From: Azospirillum brasilense
GTDB lineage: Bacteria > Pseudomonadota > Alphaproteobacteria > Azospirillales > Azospirillaceae
NCBI RefSeq assembly: GCF_022023855.1
Contig: NZ_CP059450.1
Coordinates: 124,001 to 188,000, forward strand
Length of the DNA stretch: 64,000 nucleotides
Reading direction: 5' to 3'
A program made the position numbers and the translations under genes. Of this stretch, positions 47,688 through 56,656 are shown one piece after another. How positions within the stretch are numbered: the stretch's first letter is position 1; every line of letters starts with the position of its first letter. The notes under the pieces were generated by a model that saw only the letters and a list, made by a program, of their open reading frames with translations, did no database searches and was not told the DNA's origin.

Positions 47688-47822
47688 CGAGGCCGGTCAG
47701 CTTTTGCCTTCGCGGCCGGGTGCGGGAATGCCGCGAACCCGTCCTGCGCAGGCGGAGGGCGCCGCTTCGCTCTTGGAAGCAGGCGATCGTGTCATTCATT
47801 CCTCGGCGTTGCCGCGCGCCGC

Positions 47823-47922
47823 GATGCAGCTGACCGGGCATCGCTCCGAGCGCGCGTTCGCCGGATACGTCGAGGATCGCGACGCCGTCGTGGACGATGC
47901 CGGACGCTACCCGCCGCTCTGA
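47823..47922 (+). pseudogene. C-terminal fragment of another tyrosine recombinase
   Basis: MQLTGHRSERAFAGYVEDRD carries the box II HR(S) pattern and the catalytic Tyr (GY) of phage integrases and ends normally after DDAGRYPPL. Nothing upstream belongs to it. It overlaps the 3' end of jetD by 16 bp on the opposite strand. Confidence 0.6.
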
Positions 47923-49214
47923 TGGGGGGCGCTCCCGGAGGCGTTGCCAGCGGGCACCGGATCCACGGCCTCCTGCTCGAGGAGGAGGCCGGTTTCCACA
48001 ATCGTCCGGGCGATGATCCCGACCGCTCCGGGGCGCCGGCTGAGCGCTGTCACGTCGCTTGCGCGCCCGGCACGCCCGAAGCGGCGCACGGTCAATGCGT
48101 CCATCAGGTGCGGAACGACCGCGGCCCCGAGGCTGTCCTCCAGATGGCCGGCGATGCGCGCGCCGCCGGCGTCGACGTCGCCCCAATGGAACAGGCGGGG
48201 TGGCGTCGGGGCCGCGCGGAGCAGATGGCGCAGCGCCCGAATCACGGCGAGGCTCGGGAATCCCCCGGTGTAGACCACGCACACGTCCGCCTGCCGCGCC
48301 TCGCGCACCTGGCGGTGAAAGGACGTGAGGTTCTCGATCGTCAGAATCGAAAAGGGGCCTTCGCCGTCCCAGGACAGCCCGTCCAGCCATTCGCGCTGGA
48401 CGGCCACGAAGGGCGGAGCCGTGCCGGGCAGCAGGCCGTCCTCCGGCGTGTTCCCGAAGCGGACGGTCACCGGACCGCTGAGGAAGACCGGGGCCGGGAA
48501 ACGCGTCAGGCCGAAGCGGGCGAGGAGCTCGTCGTCGGAAAGCCCCTCGTCCGTCGTCGGGGCGGGGCCCGACGACGGGGCGGCCTCCGCGTCCTCGGCG
48601 TCGACCTGGGCCACCGAGCGCAGCATCCGCACCAGCCCGGCCCGGTGCCGTTCGACGATCTTGCTGGCGTCGTTCGGATGCGTCGGGAACACCCGCACGG
48701 AGAAGGTCCGCGGATCGGCGCCCTCCGCCTCGCCGCGCGCCAGCGCCGCGAGGATCCGGAAGCGCTGGTCGATGCCGGCCTCGTCCGACGGCGCCAGCCC
48801 GAACGCGCTGTCGCCGCGCGCCCAGCGGCCGCAGGCGCGCTCGGCGAGCCCGTCGAGCCAGCGGGCGTCGGCCGGCAGGAGCCGGCGGATCCGCTCGCCC
48901 AGGTCCCGGGCCTGCGCCGTCGCCCGCCGCACGCCGAGGAACGCGGCGAGCGCCTCCAGATCGGCGAGCAGGACCTTGTCCACGAGGTGGGCGCGCTCGT
49001 GCTTGCCCATGCGGACCTCGACGGCGCCGGCCGCTTCCGCCGCGGCGAGCGCCTTGAGGAAGCGCGCCTCGTCCTGGCCGGTCGGCAGCCGCGCGTAGTC
49101 CGGCTTCTCCGCCACGGCCGCGCCGTCCCGGCGCCGGTCGCCCCGCCGCAGCAGGCGCCCCAGCAAGTCGCGCGCCGGGCCGTCGAGGACCGCCGGTGGG
49201 CGGGACGCCGTCAC
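47907..49214 (-). CDS. jetD: Wadjet nuclease subunit JetD
   Basis: A 435-residue protein of the DUF2220/DUF3322 type, the Toprim-containing subunit that cuts plasmid DNA in Wadjet. The N-terminal DNA-binding part (1-~200) precedes the Toprim domain: ILTIENLTSFHRQVREARQA (catalytic Glu), VCVVYTGGFPSLAVIRAL and LFHWGDVDAGGARIAGHLED (DxD). The acidic triad is intact, so the enzyme should be active. Its start overlaps the jetC stop by four bases. It is the last gene of jetABCD and runs toward a recombinase relic. Confidence 0.9.
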   Translation of the reverse strand: MTASRPPAVLDGPARDLLGRLLRRGDRRRDGAAVAEKPDYARLPTGQDEARFLKALAAAEAAGAVEVRMGKHERAHLVDKVLLADLEALAAFLGVRRATAQARDLGERIRRLLPADARWLDGLAERACGRWARGDSAFGLAPSDEAGIDQRFRILAALARGEAEGADPRTFSVRVFPTHPNDASKIVERHRAGLVRMLRSVAQVDAEDAEAAPSSGPAPTTDEGLSDDELLARFGLTRFPAPVFLSGPVTVRFGNTPEDGLLPGTAPPFVAVQREWLDGLSWDGEGPFSILTIENLTSFHRQVREARQADVCVVYTGGFPSLAVIRALRHLLRAAPTPPRLFHWGDVDAGGARIAGHLEDSLGAAVVPHLMDALTVRRFGRAGRASDVTALSRRPGAVGIIARTIVETGLLLEQEAVDPVPAGNASGSAPHQSGG

Positions 49215-52200
49215 CCGACGCCTCCCGACGCGCCGGCCGCGTGCTCCTTGAAGGCCGCAAAGCCCAGCAGCCGCGGGTTCTCCGAGCGGAAGCGCTCCCG
49301 GGCCAGCTCCTTGACGTGCTGCGTGTCGATCATCACCGAGGTGCCGATGCGGGAGATCGTCACGATCGTCTCCATGAGCTGCTCGAAGGTCGTCCGCTCC
49401 TTATCGGGCGCGGCGATCACCGTCTGCAGGCCGATGCTCCGGTTGAAGGCGAGCACCTCGTCGATCACCGCGGCGTCCATCTTGTTGAACGCCTCGTCGA
49501 ACAGGGCCAGGGAAATTCCGCCGTCGAGCCCCTTGCGATCCGGATAGGCGGTTGCCGCGAGGGCGGCGCCGATCGCGACGTAGAAGGGAACCTGCAGCTG
49601 GCCGCCGGACGCCGTGCCGATGCGCCGCGCCAGGTCCGTCTTGACCACGCCCTTGCTGTTCAGCATCTCGAGCCGGAACTCGAAATACCGCCGCGGGTCC
49701 TCGATGTCGCCGATGCCGGCGTCGGGGTCGGTGGCGATCTCCTGCAAGCGCTTGAGCGCCCGCGCGCTCTCCTCGTCCAGACCGTCGGCGTCCTTGGGGG
49801 CGGTGTTGAACAGCGGCATGTCGAAGGTCGGGTCGGACGACCGCTCGATGAGCGCGATCATGTCCCGGTAGCCCGGCGCCTCCTGGCGCGCGAAGCGGTA
49901 CGTCAGACCGTGGAACGAGCGCTTGCGCAGCTGCCGGTTCAGCTCCTCGAGAAGCCCGCCCATCGCGTCGAACGCACCGCGCATCTTTCCGACGAAGTCC
50001 TCCTTGAAGGTTTGGATCGCCTCCAGCCGCGCCCGGGCCGCCTCGGCCTCCTTGCGCACGAGCTCGTTGTCGCGCAGGTTGGCGTCCTCGGCGGCGACCC
50101 ACGCGGCGACCGCGTCGATCTCAGCCATCCGGTCGTCGTCGGACGCGTCCGCCGCCGCGTCATCGGCCAGAGGCCCCGCCGGCACGCACGCCGGGCGCGG
50201 AAGGTCGGAACGTCGGAGGTACTCCCGAACGGCTTCCAGGAAAGCGTCCTCGGTGGCGGCGAGGCGCTTGTCACTGCGGAGCAGAACGTAATCGTCCAGG
50301 TGAGCAAGGGCGGCCGGCAGCCATCGCGGATCGTCGGCCGGGTTCTCGACGATCGTGAACTCCTCCATCAGCACGCGGTCGAACTCGGGACGCCCCGGGT
50401 CGCCGTCCGCGGTCAGAACGGCCCGACGCTCCTCGGCCTGCGACGCCTCCATCACGCGATCGGCGTAGGCGAGCGCCCCCGCGACCTTGTCCCGCAGGTC
50501 CGCGATGCTTCGCTCACTCGCGCCGATGGAGTCGCGCACGCCCTGCAGGGCGCCCTCGATGCGTCCCTTGTCCGCCGTGGCCTCGCGGATGGCCTCTTCG
50601 GTCGCGTGGAGATCCGCCTTGGCGGCGCGGATCGCCTCGATCAGCGATCGGTCCTGCGCGGACTCGAGCTGCTGCCGTCGCGTTTCGGCATCGGCACGGT
50701 CCTGCGCGATCCGGCCGAAATCGGCCAGGCTCGCCGCGAGACCGGGCGCCGTGAGCCGCTCCAGTTCCGCCACCGCGTCCCGCAGGGCGCGCTCGGCGCA
50801 GCGCAGGCGCGTCAATTCGGTCTCCTGTTCGGCTAGATGCGTCTCCGCGCTCCGACGGCTCTCCTCCACCGAGTCCAGCATGCCCTGGGTGTCGATTTTG
50901 CCGAGCAGGAACGGGACCGGCGCCCGCAACTTGCGCACCGTGCGGCCGCCCGCGGACATCAGGTCCCGGGTGATGGCGGCGTCCTCGCGGCGGAGATCGG
51001 CCTCCGTATCGACCATCAGGATGCCGCCCAACGCGTAGTCCAGGAAAGCCCGCGCGTGGCGATCCTCGGCGGCGATGGCCGTCGCCAGCGACCCGGCTTT
51101 CGCCGGCCGCGTCTCCGCGGTCTTGGTGGTGTTGACGACCATCGCGCCGTCGAGGCCCTGCTGCCGGCGATAGGTCTTGAGGGCTTGCTCGTAGGCGCCG
51201 GGTTCGACGAGGAGGGCTTCGCGGCGATCGCCGAGCGCCGCTTCGGCGGCGGCGCGCCACTCCTCGTCGAGGTCCGTCACGCGCTCGCAAAGCGGGGTTG
51301 CTTCGATGCCGTCCGCCCGCAGCGCGCGCATGAGGGCGAGCGTCCGGTCTGACAGCAAACGCTTGCCGGCACGAACGCGTTCCGCATTCTCGCGGTTGAG
51401 CTCGAGTTGTTTGTTGAGCTCGGTGATGCGGGCCTGTGCCGCGCCGATCTTCACGTCCACCGCGTCCAGAGCGGACCTCAGGGCCGCTGGCGCGGCGGAC
51501 GCCAGGAGGGCGGCCGAGAGACGCACCTTGTCCTCCGCCGGCAACTTGCCGCCTGTGGCGATCTGCGTCCGCAGCGTCGGATCGATCCGGTTCATGGCCT
51601 CGGGCGCGACAGCCTCCGCAAAGGGCGCGGCGAGCGCGAACCGGGCGACCAGCCGCCCGGCGGCCACCACGGACTCCTGGCTCCGCCATTCGCCGAGACG
51701 CACGTCGATCTCGCGGATTTTGACCGCCACGCTGTTCAACGCCAGGGTGTCGGAGTTCGCCGCATGAGCCGCCTCGAGAGTCCGGAGGTGGTCCGCGTCG
51801 GCCGTTTTCTGTTCCTCGAGCCGTCCCAGAGCGGCGGTCTTCTCGGCAACGGCGTTCTCGATGGCGCCCTTCCGGGCCATGAGCTGACCGAGCTTCGCGC
51901 AGGCGAGGTGAAGGTGCCCCTGCAGGGACGCCAGACGGCGGCGGGCCAAGGTGGACCTCTGGCTGCGGACGTTGCCGACGCGGGACCCGAGCGCCTCGAC
52001 CTGCGTCAGCCGATCCTTCAGCTCGGCGATCTTCTTCTCGATCTCGGCGTACCGAGCGATGGACGCTCGCATGTCCGCGACGGACACGGGCTGGCTGTCG
52101 AGGATGAAGTTGCGCACGAATTCGGTGGCCGAGGTGACCGACTTGAACGTGACCGCGTTGCGGAGGTTCTTCAGGAACTTGTTCTTGTCCATCCGGCCGA

Positions 52201-52894
52201 ATTCGGTTCCGGCGATCAGGCAGATCTCGGAGACGAAGAGTTCGGGGCCGGTCGGAGTGTGCAGCGTCAGCGCGTCGTCCGCGGCGATGCGCGCGCGCGC
52301 CTCGTCCCATGGCAGCGCCTCGCTCCAGCGCGTCCCGTCGGGGGCGGTGCCGGTGTCGGCGACGTCGTCGGTGGTCAGGATGCGCCCTTCGACGATGAAC
52401 AGCGCCGCGACGGTCTCCCGCGCCATCTCCCGATGCGCCTCGAGGCAGACGCCGAGCGTCACCTCGCGGCCGGCGTCGGTCCGGCGGAATCCCATGAGGA
52501 GGTAGGTGATCGCCTGTTCACGCAGGAACGTGGCGCCTTCCGCGTCGCTGTCAGTCTCCACGTCGTCGATCGCGCCGAGGCAGTAGTCGCGCACACTGCG
52601 CCGGGACTTCGTGACACGGGCGATCTCGTCGTTCTGGACCGAGGCGTTGAGCCGCAGGCGGGAGCGGTCGTCGCCGGTGAGGACCGTCTGCAGCGCGTCG
52701 AGGATCGCCGACTTGCCGGCGCCGTTGTGGCCGAGGATGGCGGTCCGCCCGTCGATCCGGATGTCCTCCTTGAAGAAGGCGTACCAGTTCACGAACCTCA
52801 TGTGGCGCAGCTCGAAGTACGAGGGCCGTCGGGTGTCCGCGGCGCCGTCCCGCGCGCCGGCATCCAGCGGGGGCGTGATCGTGCTGTCCGGCAT
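49211..52894 (-). CDS. jetC: Wadjet SMC-like ATPase JetC
   Basis: A 1227-residue SMC-family ATPase, the loop-extruding motor of Wadjet. Walker A is AILGHNGAGKSAILDALQTV near residue 60. Two long coiled-coil arms surround a central hinge (about 480-700, Gly-rich, with GYEQ/EAAL-type helices). The C-terminal head has the ABC signature TASGGQLQVPFYVAIGAALA, Walker B SLALFDEAFNKMD and an ATG-like switch QTVIAAPDK. The first Met with a family-like N-terminus is at 52894. The frame is open to 53050, but that part is a shadow of jetB. It overlaps jetD by 4 bp and the jetB frame by 344 bp. Confidence 0.9.
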   Translation of the reverse strand: MPDSTITPPLDAGARDGAADTRRPSYFELRHMRFVNWYAFFKEDIRIDGRTAILGHNGAGKSAILDALQTVLTGDDRSRLRLNASVQNDEIARVTKSRRSVRDYCLGAIDDVETDSDAEGATFLREQAITYLLMGFRRTDAGREVTLGVCLEAHREMARETVAALFIVEGRILTTDDVADTGTAPDGTRWSEALPWDEARARIAADDALTLHTPTGPELFVSEICLIAGTEFGRMDKNKFLKNLRNAVTFKSVTSATEFVRNFILDSQPVSVADMRASIARYAEIEKKIAELKDRLTQVEALGSRVGNVRSQRSTLARRRLASLQGHLHLACAKLGQLMARKGAIENAVAEKTAALGRLEEQKTADADHLRTLEAAHAANSDTLALNSVAVKIREIDVRLGEWRSQESVVAAGRLVARFALAAPFAEAVAPEAMNRIDPTLRTQIATGGKLPAEDKVRLSAALLASAAPAALRSALDAVDVKIGAAQARITELNKQLELNRENAERVRAGKRLLSDRTLALMRALRADGIEATPLCERVTDLDEEWRAAAEAALGDRREALLVEPGAYEQALKTYRRQQGLDGAMVVNTTKTAETRPAKAGSLATAIAAEDRHARAFLDYALGGILMVDTEADLRREDAAITRDLMSAGGRTVRKLRAPVPFLLGKIDTQGMLDSVEESRRSAETHLAEQETELTRLRCAERALRDAVAELERLTAPGLAASLADFGRIAQDRADAETRRQQLESAQDRSLIEAIRAAKADLHATEEAIREATADKGRIEGALQGVRDSIGASERSIADLRDKVAGALAYADRVMEASQAEERRAVLTADGDPGRPEFDRVLMEEFTIVENPADDPRWLPAALAHLDDYVLLRSDKRLAATEDAFLEAVREYLRRSDLPRPACVPAGPLADDAAADASDDDRMAEIDAVAAWVAAEDANLRDNELVRKEAEAARARLEAIQTFKEDFVGKMRGAFDAMGGLLEELNRQLRKRSFHGLTYRFARQEAPGYRDMIALIERSSDPTFDMPLFNTAPKDADGLDEESARALKRLQEIATDPDAGIGDIEDPRRYFEFRLEMLNSKGVVKTDLARRIGTASGGQLQVPFYVAIGAALAATAYPDRKGLDGGISLALFDEAFNKMDAAVIDEVLAFNRSIGLQTVIAAPDKERTTFEQLMETIVTISRIGTSVMIDTQHVKELARERFRSENPRLLGFAAFKEHAAGASGGVG

Positions 52895-53636
52895 CGCCGG
52901 CCTCGCAGGGTTCGTGGTCGCGGAACGGGACGCGGTCGTCGCCGTCCGGCGCGTCGTCCGGTCCGTCCCCGTCCGGACGGTCGTCCTCGGCGTCGATGAG
53001 ACCGGAGGGAACGGTCGACCGGCCCGCGTCCGCTCCGGCGCCCTCCGCAACCGTTTGGGCGTAGCGGAGCAGGGACTCCAGGCTCGCCTCGCTCATTGCG
53101 AGACGGATGGCGGGCCGAATTTCGAGCGTCGCGTCCTGTCCGTTGTCGTCCAGCGCGCGCACGAGGCCGTGGCGCTGAAAGCGGCGGACGATCTCGACGC
53201 AACGGGTGAGGGGCGGGCGCCGGCGTTGGGCCCGCTCCTCGATCAGCGTCCAGACCTCGCCGAGCGTGGTGTCGCACCGGCCGCGTTCCTTGAGGTCGAA
53301 CGACGCGATCCGTTCCGCGTGAATGACCCGCAGCGCCAGCAGAAACAGTGTCTCGTCCAGTTTCAGCGTGCGCGGCGCGGCCCCGTCCTGGTCGAGGATG
53401 CCAACCAGACGCTCGCGCTCGTCGATCACGAGGTCGAAGCCCATGGCGTCGAACAGCGATTCGAGGTAGGGCCGGTGCCGTCGCGCCAGCTCGTAGGGTT
53501 TCGCGCCGCCGTGGTCATCGGCGTAGATGAACTGGCGATCCCACAGGGCGCGGACGGCAGCGCGCAGATCGCCCTCCAGCGTCTCGGCTTCCTTGCCCGT
53601 CGCCCGGTCGAGAATCGTCTGCAGGTCGCTCAGCAT
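52551..53636 (-). CDS. jetB: Wadjet kleisin-associated (KITE-like) subunit JetB, frame running into jetC
   Basis: The first ~235 residues look like JetB (DUF4194), the winged-helix partner of the kleisin: AAVRALWDRQFIYADDHGGA, YLESLFDAMGFDLVIDERER, TLKLDETLFLLALRVIHAER and VRRFQRHGLVRALDDNGQ. After an acidic linker (LIDAEDDRPDGDGPDDAPDG) no stop occurs, and the frame continues for ~110 His/Arg-rich residues antisynchronous to the jetC ATPase coding sequence, ending at 52551. The tail is probably an out-of-frame extension caused by loss of the normal stop; its effect on JetB is unknown. It begins 3 bp after jetA ends. Confidence 0.85.
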   Translation of the reverse strand: MLSDLQTILDRATGKEAETLEGDLRAAVRALWDRQFIYADDHGGAKPYELARRHRPYLESLFDAMGFDLVIDERERLVGILDQDGAAPRTLKLDETLFLLALRVIHAERIASFDLKERGRCDTTLGEVWTLIEERAQRRRPPLTRCVEIVRRFQRHGLVRALDDNGQDATLEIRPAIRLAMSEASLESLLRYAQTVAEGAGADAGRSTVPSGLIDAEDDRPDGDGPDDAPDGDDRVPFRDHEPCEAGDAGQHDHAPAGCRRAGRRRGHPTALVLRAAPHEVRELVRLLQGGHPDRRADRHPRPQRRRQVGDPRRAADGPHRRRPLPPAAQRLGPERRDRPCHEVPAQCARLLPRRDRRRGD

Positions 53637-53639
53637 CGG

Positions 53640-55058
53640 TCAGTCCTCGGCGCGGACGGTAGGGAGGGAACGGCGAAGCACGAAGTCGCGGGCGATCAAC
53701 CAGTCGTTCTCGACCAGACCGTCGCGGTGCTCGATCTCGAAGCCGTCGGGCAACGGAATCCGCGCGATGGGCAGGGCCCGCAGCGCCGAGAAGACGAGGA
53801 ACTCCTCGATGTCCTTCGGCGGGATGTCGCGGGCGCTCACCTCGTCCCGCCCGCCGGCCTCCGCCTCCTCGATCTTGCGGCGGACGTAGGCCATGAACTG
53901 CGTCCGCGTCAGCTGCATCCGGCGGTCGAAGGTCAGCTTGGCGCGCTCGAAGGCCTGCTGGAGGGGGTCGAGCGCCGGCTGCGCGTAACGCCGCTTGTGC
54001 ACCGGCGGGCGCGGCCGCTCGGGACGCGCGAGGCGTTCGCCGCCGATGTGCGACGGCGTGTCGAACAGCGCGGTCTCGAAGACGACCGGCTCGTCGTTGC
54101 CGAGGTGCGGCACGGACCGCGCCAGCGCCGCCAGCCCCGTGGCGAACCGTTCGGCGCGGCCGGTCTCGAGGGAGTCCATGTACCGCAGCGTGTTCTCAAA
54201 GCGCCGTTCGATGTTGGCTTTGGTCCGGTCGATGCGCGCACGGAAGGTTTCGATCACCTCCATCGACAGCCGGATGTCGCGGAGATCCTCGTCGAGCTTG
54301 GCCTGCGCGTCCTGCACCGAGTCCGCGACTCCCTGGGCCACGAGGTTGTCGGCGATGGTCGCGCACAGCTCGGCGTCGGAGCCGATCCGGTCGACCAGCT
54401 CGAGGATGCGGTAGCGGTGGCGGTAGGGATGGTTCCGCACCGAGGTCAGCTTGCGGTAGTCGCTGATGACGATGCGCTTGACGAACTCGTCGAAGAACGT
54501 GCGGACCAGGCCGTTCAGGGTCGCCTGCTCGAGGAGCGTCTTCTCGATCTCGGCAAGCGATCCCACGACACCACGGGCGTACCGCGCGAACTCGCGGGCG
54601 CGCTGGGCGGCCTCGGCGACGCCCTGCGCGTTGCCCGCGCCGTCCTCGGTCGCCTTGTCGAGGGTGCCGACCACGCTGAGCACGGTGCCGCCGAAGGTCT
54701 CCGACCGCGGCCGCGCCAGGGCGCACAGCCCGCCCAAAAGCTGGGCGACCTCGACGTCCATGTCCACGTGAATCGACCATCCGTCCCGCTGCTCGCGCAG
54801 CCATCCGGTCTCGACCAGCTCGGCGTAGGCGAGCTGCGGCGTCAGACGGAACTCGTCGCGCTCTTCCGGCGCCAGACCGGGCACGTATGACTCGAGGAAC
54901 GTCTCGATGTCCGCCGACACGTCGTCCCGCGTCGGCTGCCGCGTTGTGTCGAGGCCGAACAGACCGTCGTGCAGCCTCGCCAGGAGGGCGGCGTACGCGT
55001 GACGGTACTTGCCGGTAAGCAACCGGAAGATGTCGTCCGGCAACCCTCCAAACAGCAC
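53640..55058 (-). CDS. jetA: Wadjet kleisin subunit JetA
   Basis: A 472-residue protein of the JetA (DUF5716) type, the kleisin that closes the JetC ring. The N-terminus VLFGGLPDDIFRLLTGKYRH and YAALLARLHDGLFG form a winged-helix domain. Then come helices (LSMEVIETFRARIDRTKANI and others) and a C-terminal winged helix near EEFLVFSALRALPIARIPLP. GTG 55058 is chosen because GAGGAGG lies just upstream; the frame is open to 55364 without family content. It is the first gene of jetABCD. Confidence 0.88.
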   Translation of the reverse strand: MLFGGLPDDIFRLLTGKYRHAYAALLARLHDGLFGLDTTRQPTRDDVSADIETFLESYVPGLAPEERDEFRLTPQLAYAELVETGWLREQRDGWSIHVDMDVEVAQLLGGLCALARPRSETFGGTVLSVVGTLDKATEDGAGNAQGVAEAAQRAREFARYARGVVGSLAEIEKTLLEQATLNGLVRTFFDEFVKRIVISDYRKLTSVRNHPYRHRYRILELVDRIGSDAELCATIADNLVAQGVADSVQDAQAKLDEDLRDIRLSMEVIETFRARIDRTKANIERRFENTLRYMDSLETGRAERFATGLAALARSVPHLGNDEPVVFETALFDTPSHIGGERLARPERPRPPVHKRRYAQPALDPLQQAFERAKLTFDRRMQLTRTQFMAYVRRKIEEAEAGGRDEVSARDIPPKDIEEFLVFSALRALPIARIPLPDGFEIEHRDGLVENDWLIARDFVLRRSLPTVRAED

Positions 55059-55492
55059 GCTCGCCTCCTCGCTTCCCCACGCCACGGTGCGGCTGGGACG
55101 ATAGATACCGTTCCGTCGGCAGGAAAAGGAAAATTGCGCGGCATGCGTGCCGTGGGGCCCATTAAAAGCACAATGAATAGGCCCTTTGGCATGAATCATT
55201 CTCGTTGGATTGCAGGGCTGTTCCCAGAAAGGACATCTGTCCCGCCCACCCACGTCGGAAAAGCGGCCCGCCGTGCACCTGCGGCGCGCAGCCATGGCCG
55301 TACTTTTCGGTTGCAGTGGCGTGCTGCGAGCGTGTCGGGGACGCGGACTGGCGCAATCGGACACGGGTGCCGGGCAGCGATCGCCACGCCGTCGCTGTCA
55401 TGCACTCTTTCGCTTCGGGGCGCCGGGCGGTATCAGCGGGTATTCCGGTACGCCGTTGTCCAGTGTCCGCTGGATGGCGAACGTCCTTCCGG
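55059..55492. other. Gene-free interval upstream of jetA
   Basis: These 434 bp hold no convincing gene. The part within ~150 bp of jetA is the least GC-rich and must contain the promoter of the Wadjet operon, but no clear -35/-10 pair stands out. Confidence 0.45.
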
Positions 55493-55918
55493 TCAGGCGT
55501 TCTGGCGACGACGCGCCGGTACCCTGATCCGCCCGCGCAGGCCGGCGGTCGCGGCGGCACTGACCAACTCGGTCAGGATCGCACCCAGGCCGTACAACGT
55601 CGCCGCCTTGATCACCACCGGGCAGTCGCCAGGATCGGCCAGCGCCGCGCGGATCCTGTGGCCCTGCACCACCAGGGCGGCGACGCTCTCGAGAATGCGT
55701 CTCTCGCGCAGGTCATGGCTGCGGGCGGCGAAGAAGGCCTCGGCGTTGCGCCGCTCGGTCGCCGTCAGCTCGGCGGCGACGCGGGACGGCAGGCCCTCGG
55801 CGTCCAGGGGCAGCGTGGCGACGACCCGCTGCCGGTTCCGGCCGATCGCGGGGTCGTAGCGGACGCTGATCACCTGAAGGCAGCCGGCTCCACGCTTGCC
55901 CCTGCGCTCGCGGATCAT
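55493..55918 (-). CDS. Unknown 141-residue basic protein
   Basis: A soluble, basic protein: VISVRYDPAIGRNRQRVVAT near the start, a helical middle (ELTATERRNAEAFFAARSHD, then RILESVAALVVQGHRIRAAL) and PVVIKAATLYGLGAILTELV. The start at 55918 follows a CGATGATCCGCG region without a strong ribosome-binding site. I recognise no family. It reads in the same direction as jetA but 434 bp before it, so it is not in the same operon. Its clean frame and balanced composition support a real gene. Confidence 0.5.
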   Translation of the reverse strand: MIRERRGKRGAGCLQVISVRYDPAIGRNRQRVVATLPLDAEGLPSRVAAELTATERRNAEAFFAARSHDLRERRILESVAALVVQGHRIRAALADPGDCPVVIKAATLYGLGAILTELVSAAATAGLRGRIRVPARRRQNA

Positions 55919-56282
55919 CGCGGTCCTCCGGTCGTCGGGTGTGAGGCGGGCGCTTCCCGTCCGCTGGCGGACGGGGCTCGACAGCCGGCGGACCGGCATT
56001 GTCCGCCTTTTCCGGAAAGCGTCTCCGCCGCGCTCCAGTTCGCCGCATTCGCCGTCATCGCCATCCTCACCATCCGTTCATCGGTGCGCCGGGGATATGG
56101 GTTTGACCGGCTGCCGGCATCCCTCGCCGTCCCTCCATTTCCTCACCGCAGTACGCGCAGCGGGCCTCGCGATGCCCCTCGCCGAGGGGCGTCGCCTTTC
56201 CTCCCTTGTTCTTCTAATTCGACGGATTCAATGATTCAGAGAGCGAAAAGCCACGCCCGATCAATCGGTTGCCAACGCCATT

Positions 56283-56392
56283 CCGGCGTCTGTTCGGGGG
56301 GTTCCCGGCATTCGTTCGGAGGGATCCCGGCATCTGTTCGGGAGGGTTCCGGCATTCGTTCGGGGCCATCCCGGCATCCATTCGGGGGCGTT
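56283..56392. repeat. Five 22-bp iteron-like direct repeats
   Basis: Units start at 56283, 56305, 56327, 56349 and 56371, each CCGGC(A/G)T followed by a TTCGG core and a G/C-variable end. Spacing is exactly 22 bp, two helical turns, as in plasmid iterons. Because 22 is not a multiple of three, a coding explanation is unlikely. No Rep protein gene is seen next to it. Confidence 0.7.
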
Positions 56393-56490
56393 CCCGAGCA
56401 AGGCCGTCATCGGCGGACGAAATCCGGCAAAGGCTGACGAAAGCGGTCCGCAACCCCTTGATCCGGCTGAGACAGAGCAATCATCGAAGA

Positions 56491-56518
56491 GTCATCGATG
56501 ACTGCAGCGACCGCAGTC
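56491..56518. promoter_or_regulatory. Overlapping palindrome and hairpin
   Basis: GTCATCGATGAC (56491-56502) is a perfect palindrome, and GACTGC-agcgacc-GCAGTC (56500-56518) a perfect 6-bp hairpin sharing three bases with it. They lie 100 bp after the 22-bp repeats. Confidence 0.4.
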
Positions 56519-56656
56519 ATCAGGTGTTGGTTCACTTTTTCTGGAACCCGGCGTCGAAACGGCCCCATATGGTCGGCGGCGGCGCGACGCATTTCCGCTG
56601 GCCCACCCTCCGCTTGACCCGCCGAACCCGCATGGCGGCCACCGTGGAGGAGCAAC

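Larger units (their letters stand above)
47035..47745 (+). repeat. Duplicated block, copy B
   Basis: The second copy of the block at 45274-45985: integrase tail, intact ~120-residue protein gene and the following ~60 bp with the shared GCGGCCGGGTG(C/T)GGGAAT. Confidence 0.65.
55919..56656. other. Gene-free interval carrying an iteron-like array
   Basis: Over 700 bp without a supported gene. It contains five 22-bp direct repeats and a palindrome/hairpin cluster, listed separately, and ends at the ribosome-binding site (GGAGGAG) of the gene at 56657. Confidence 0.55.
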
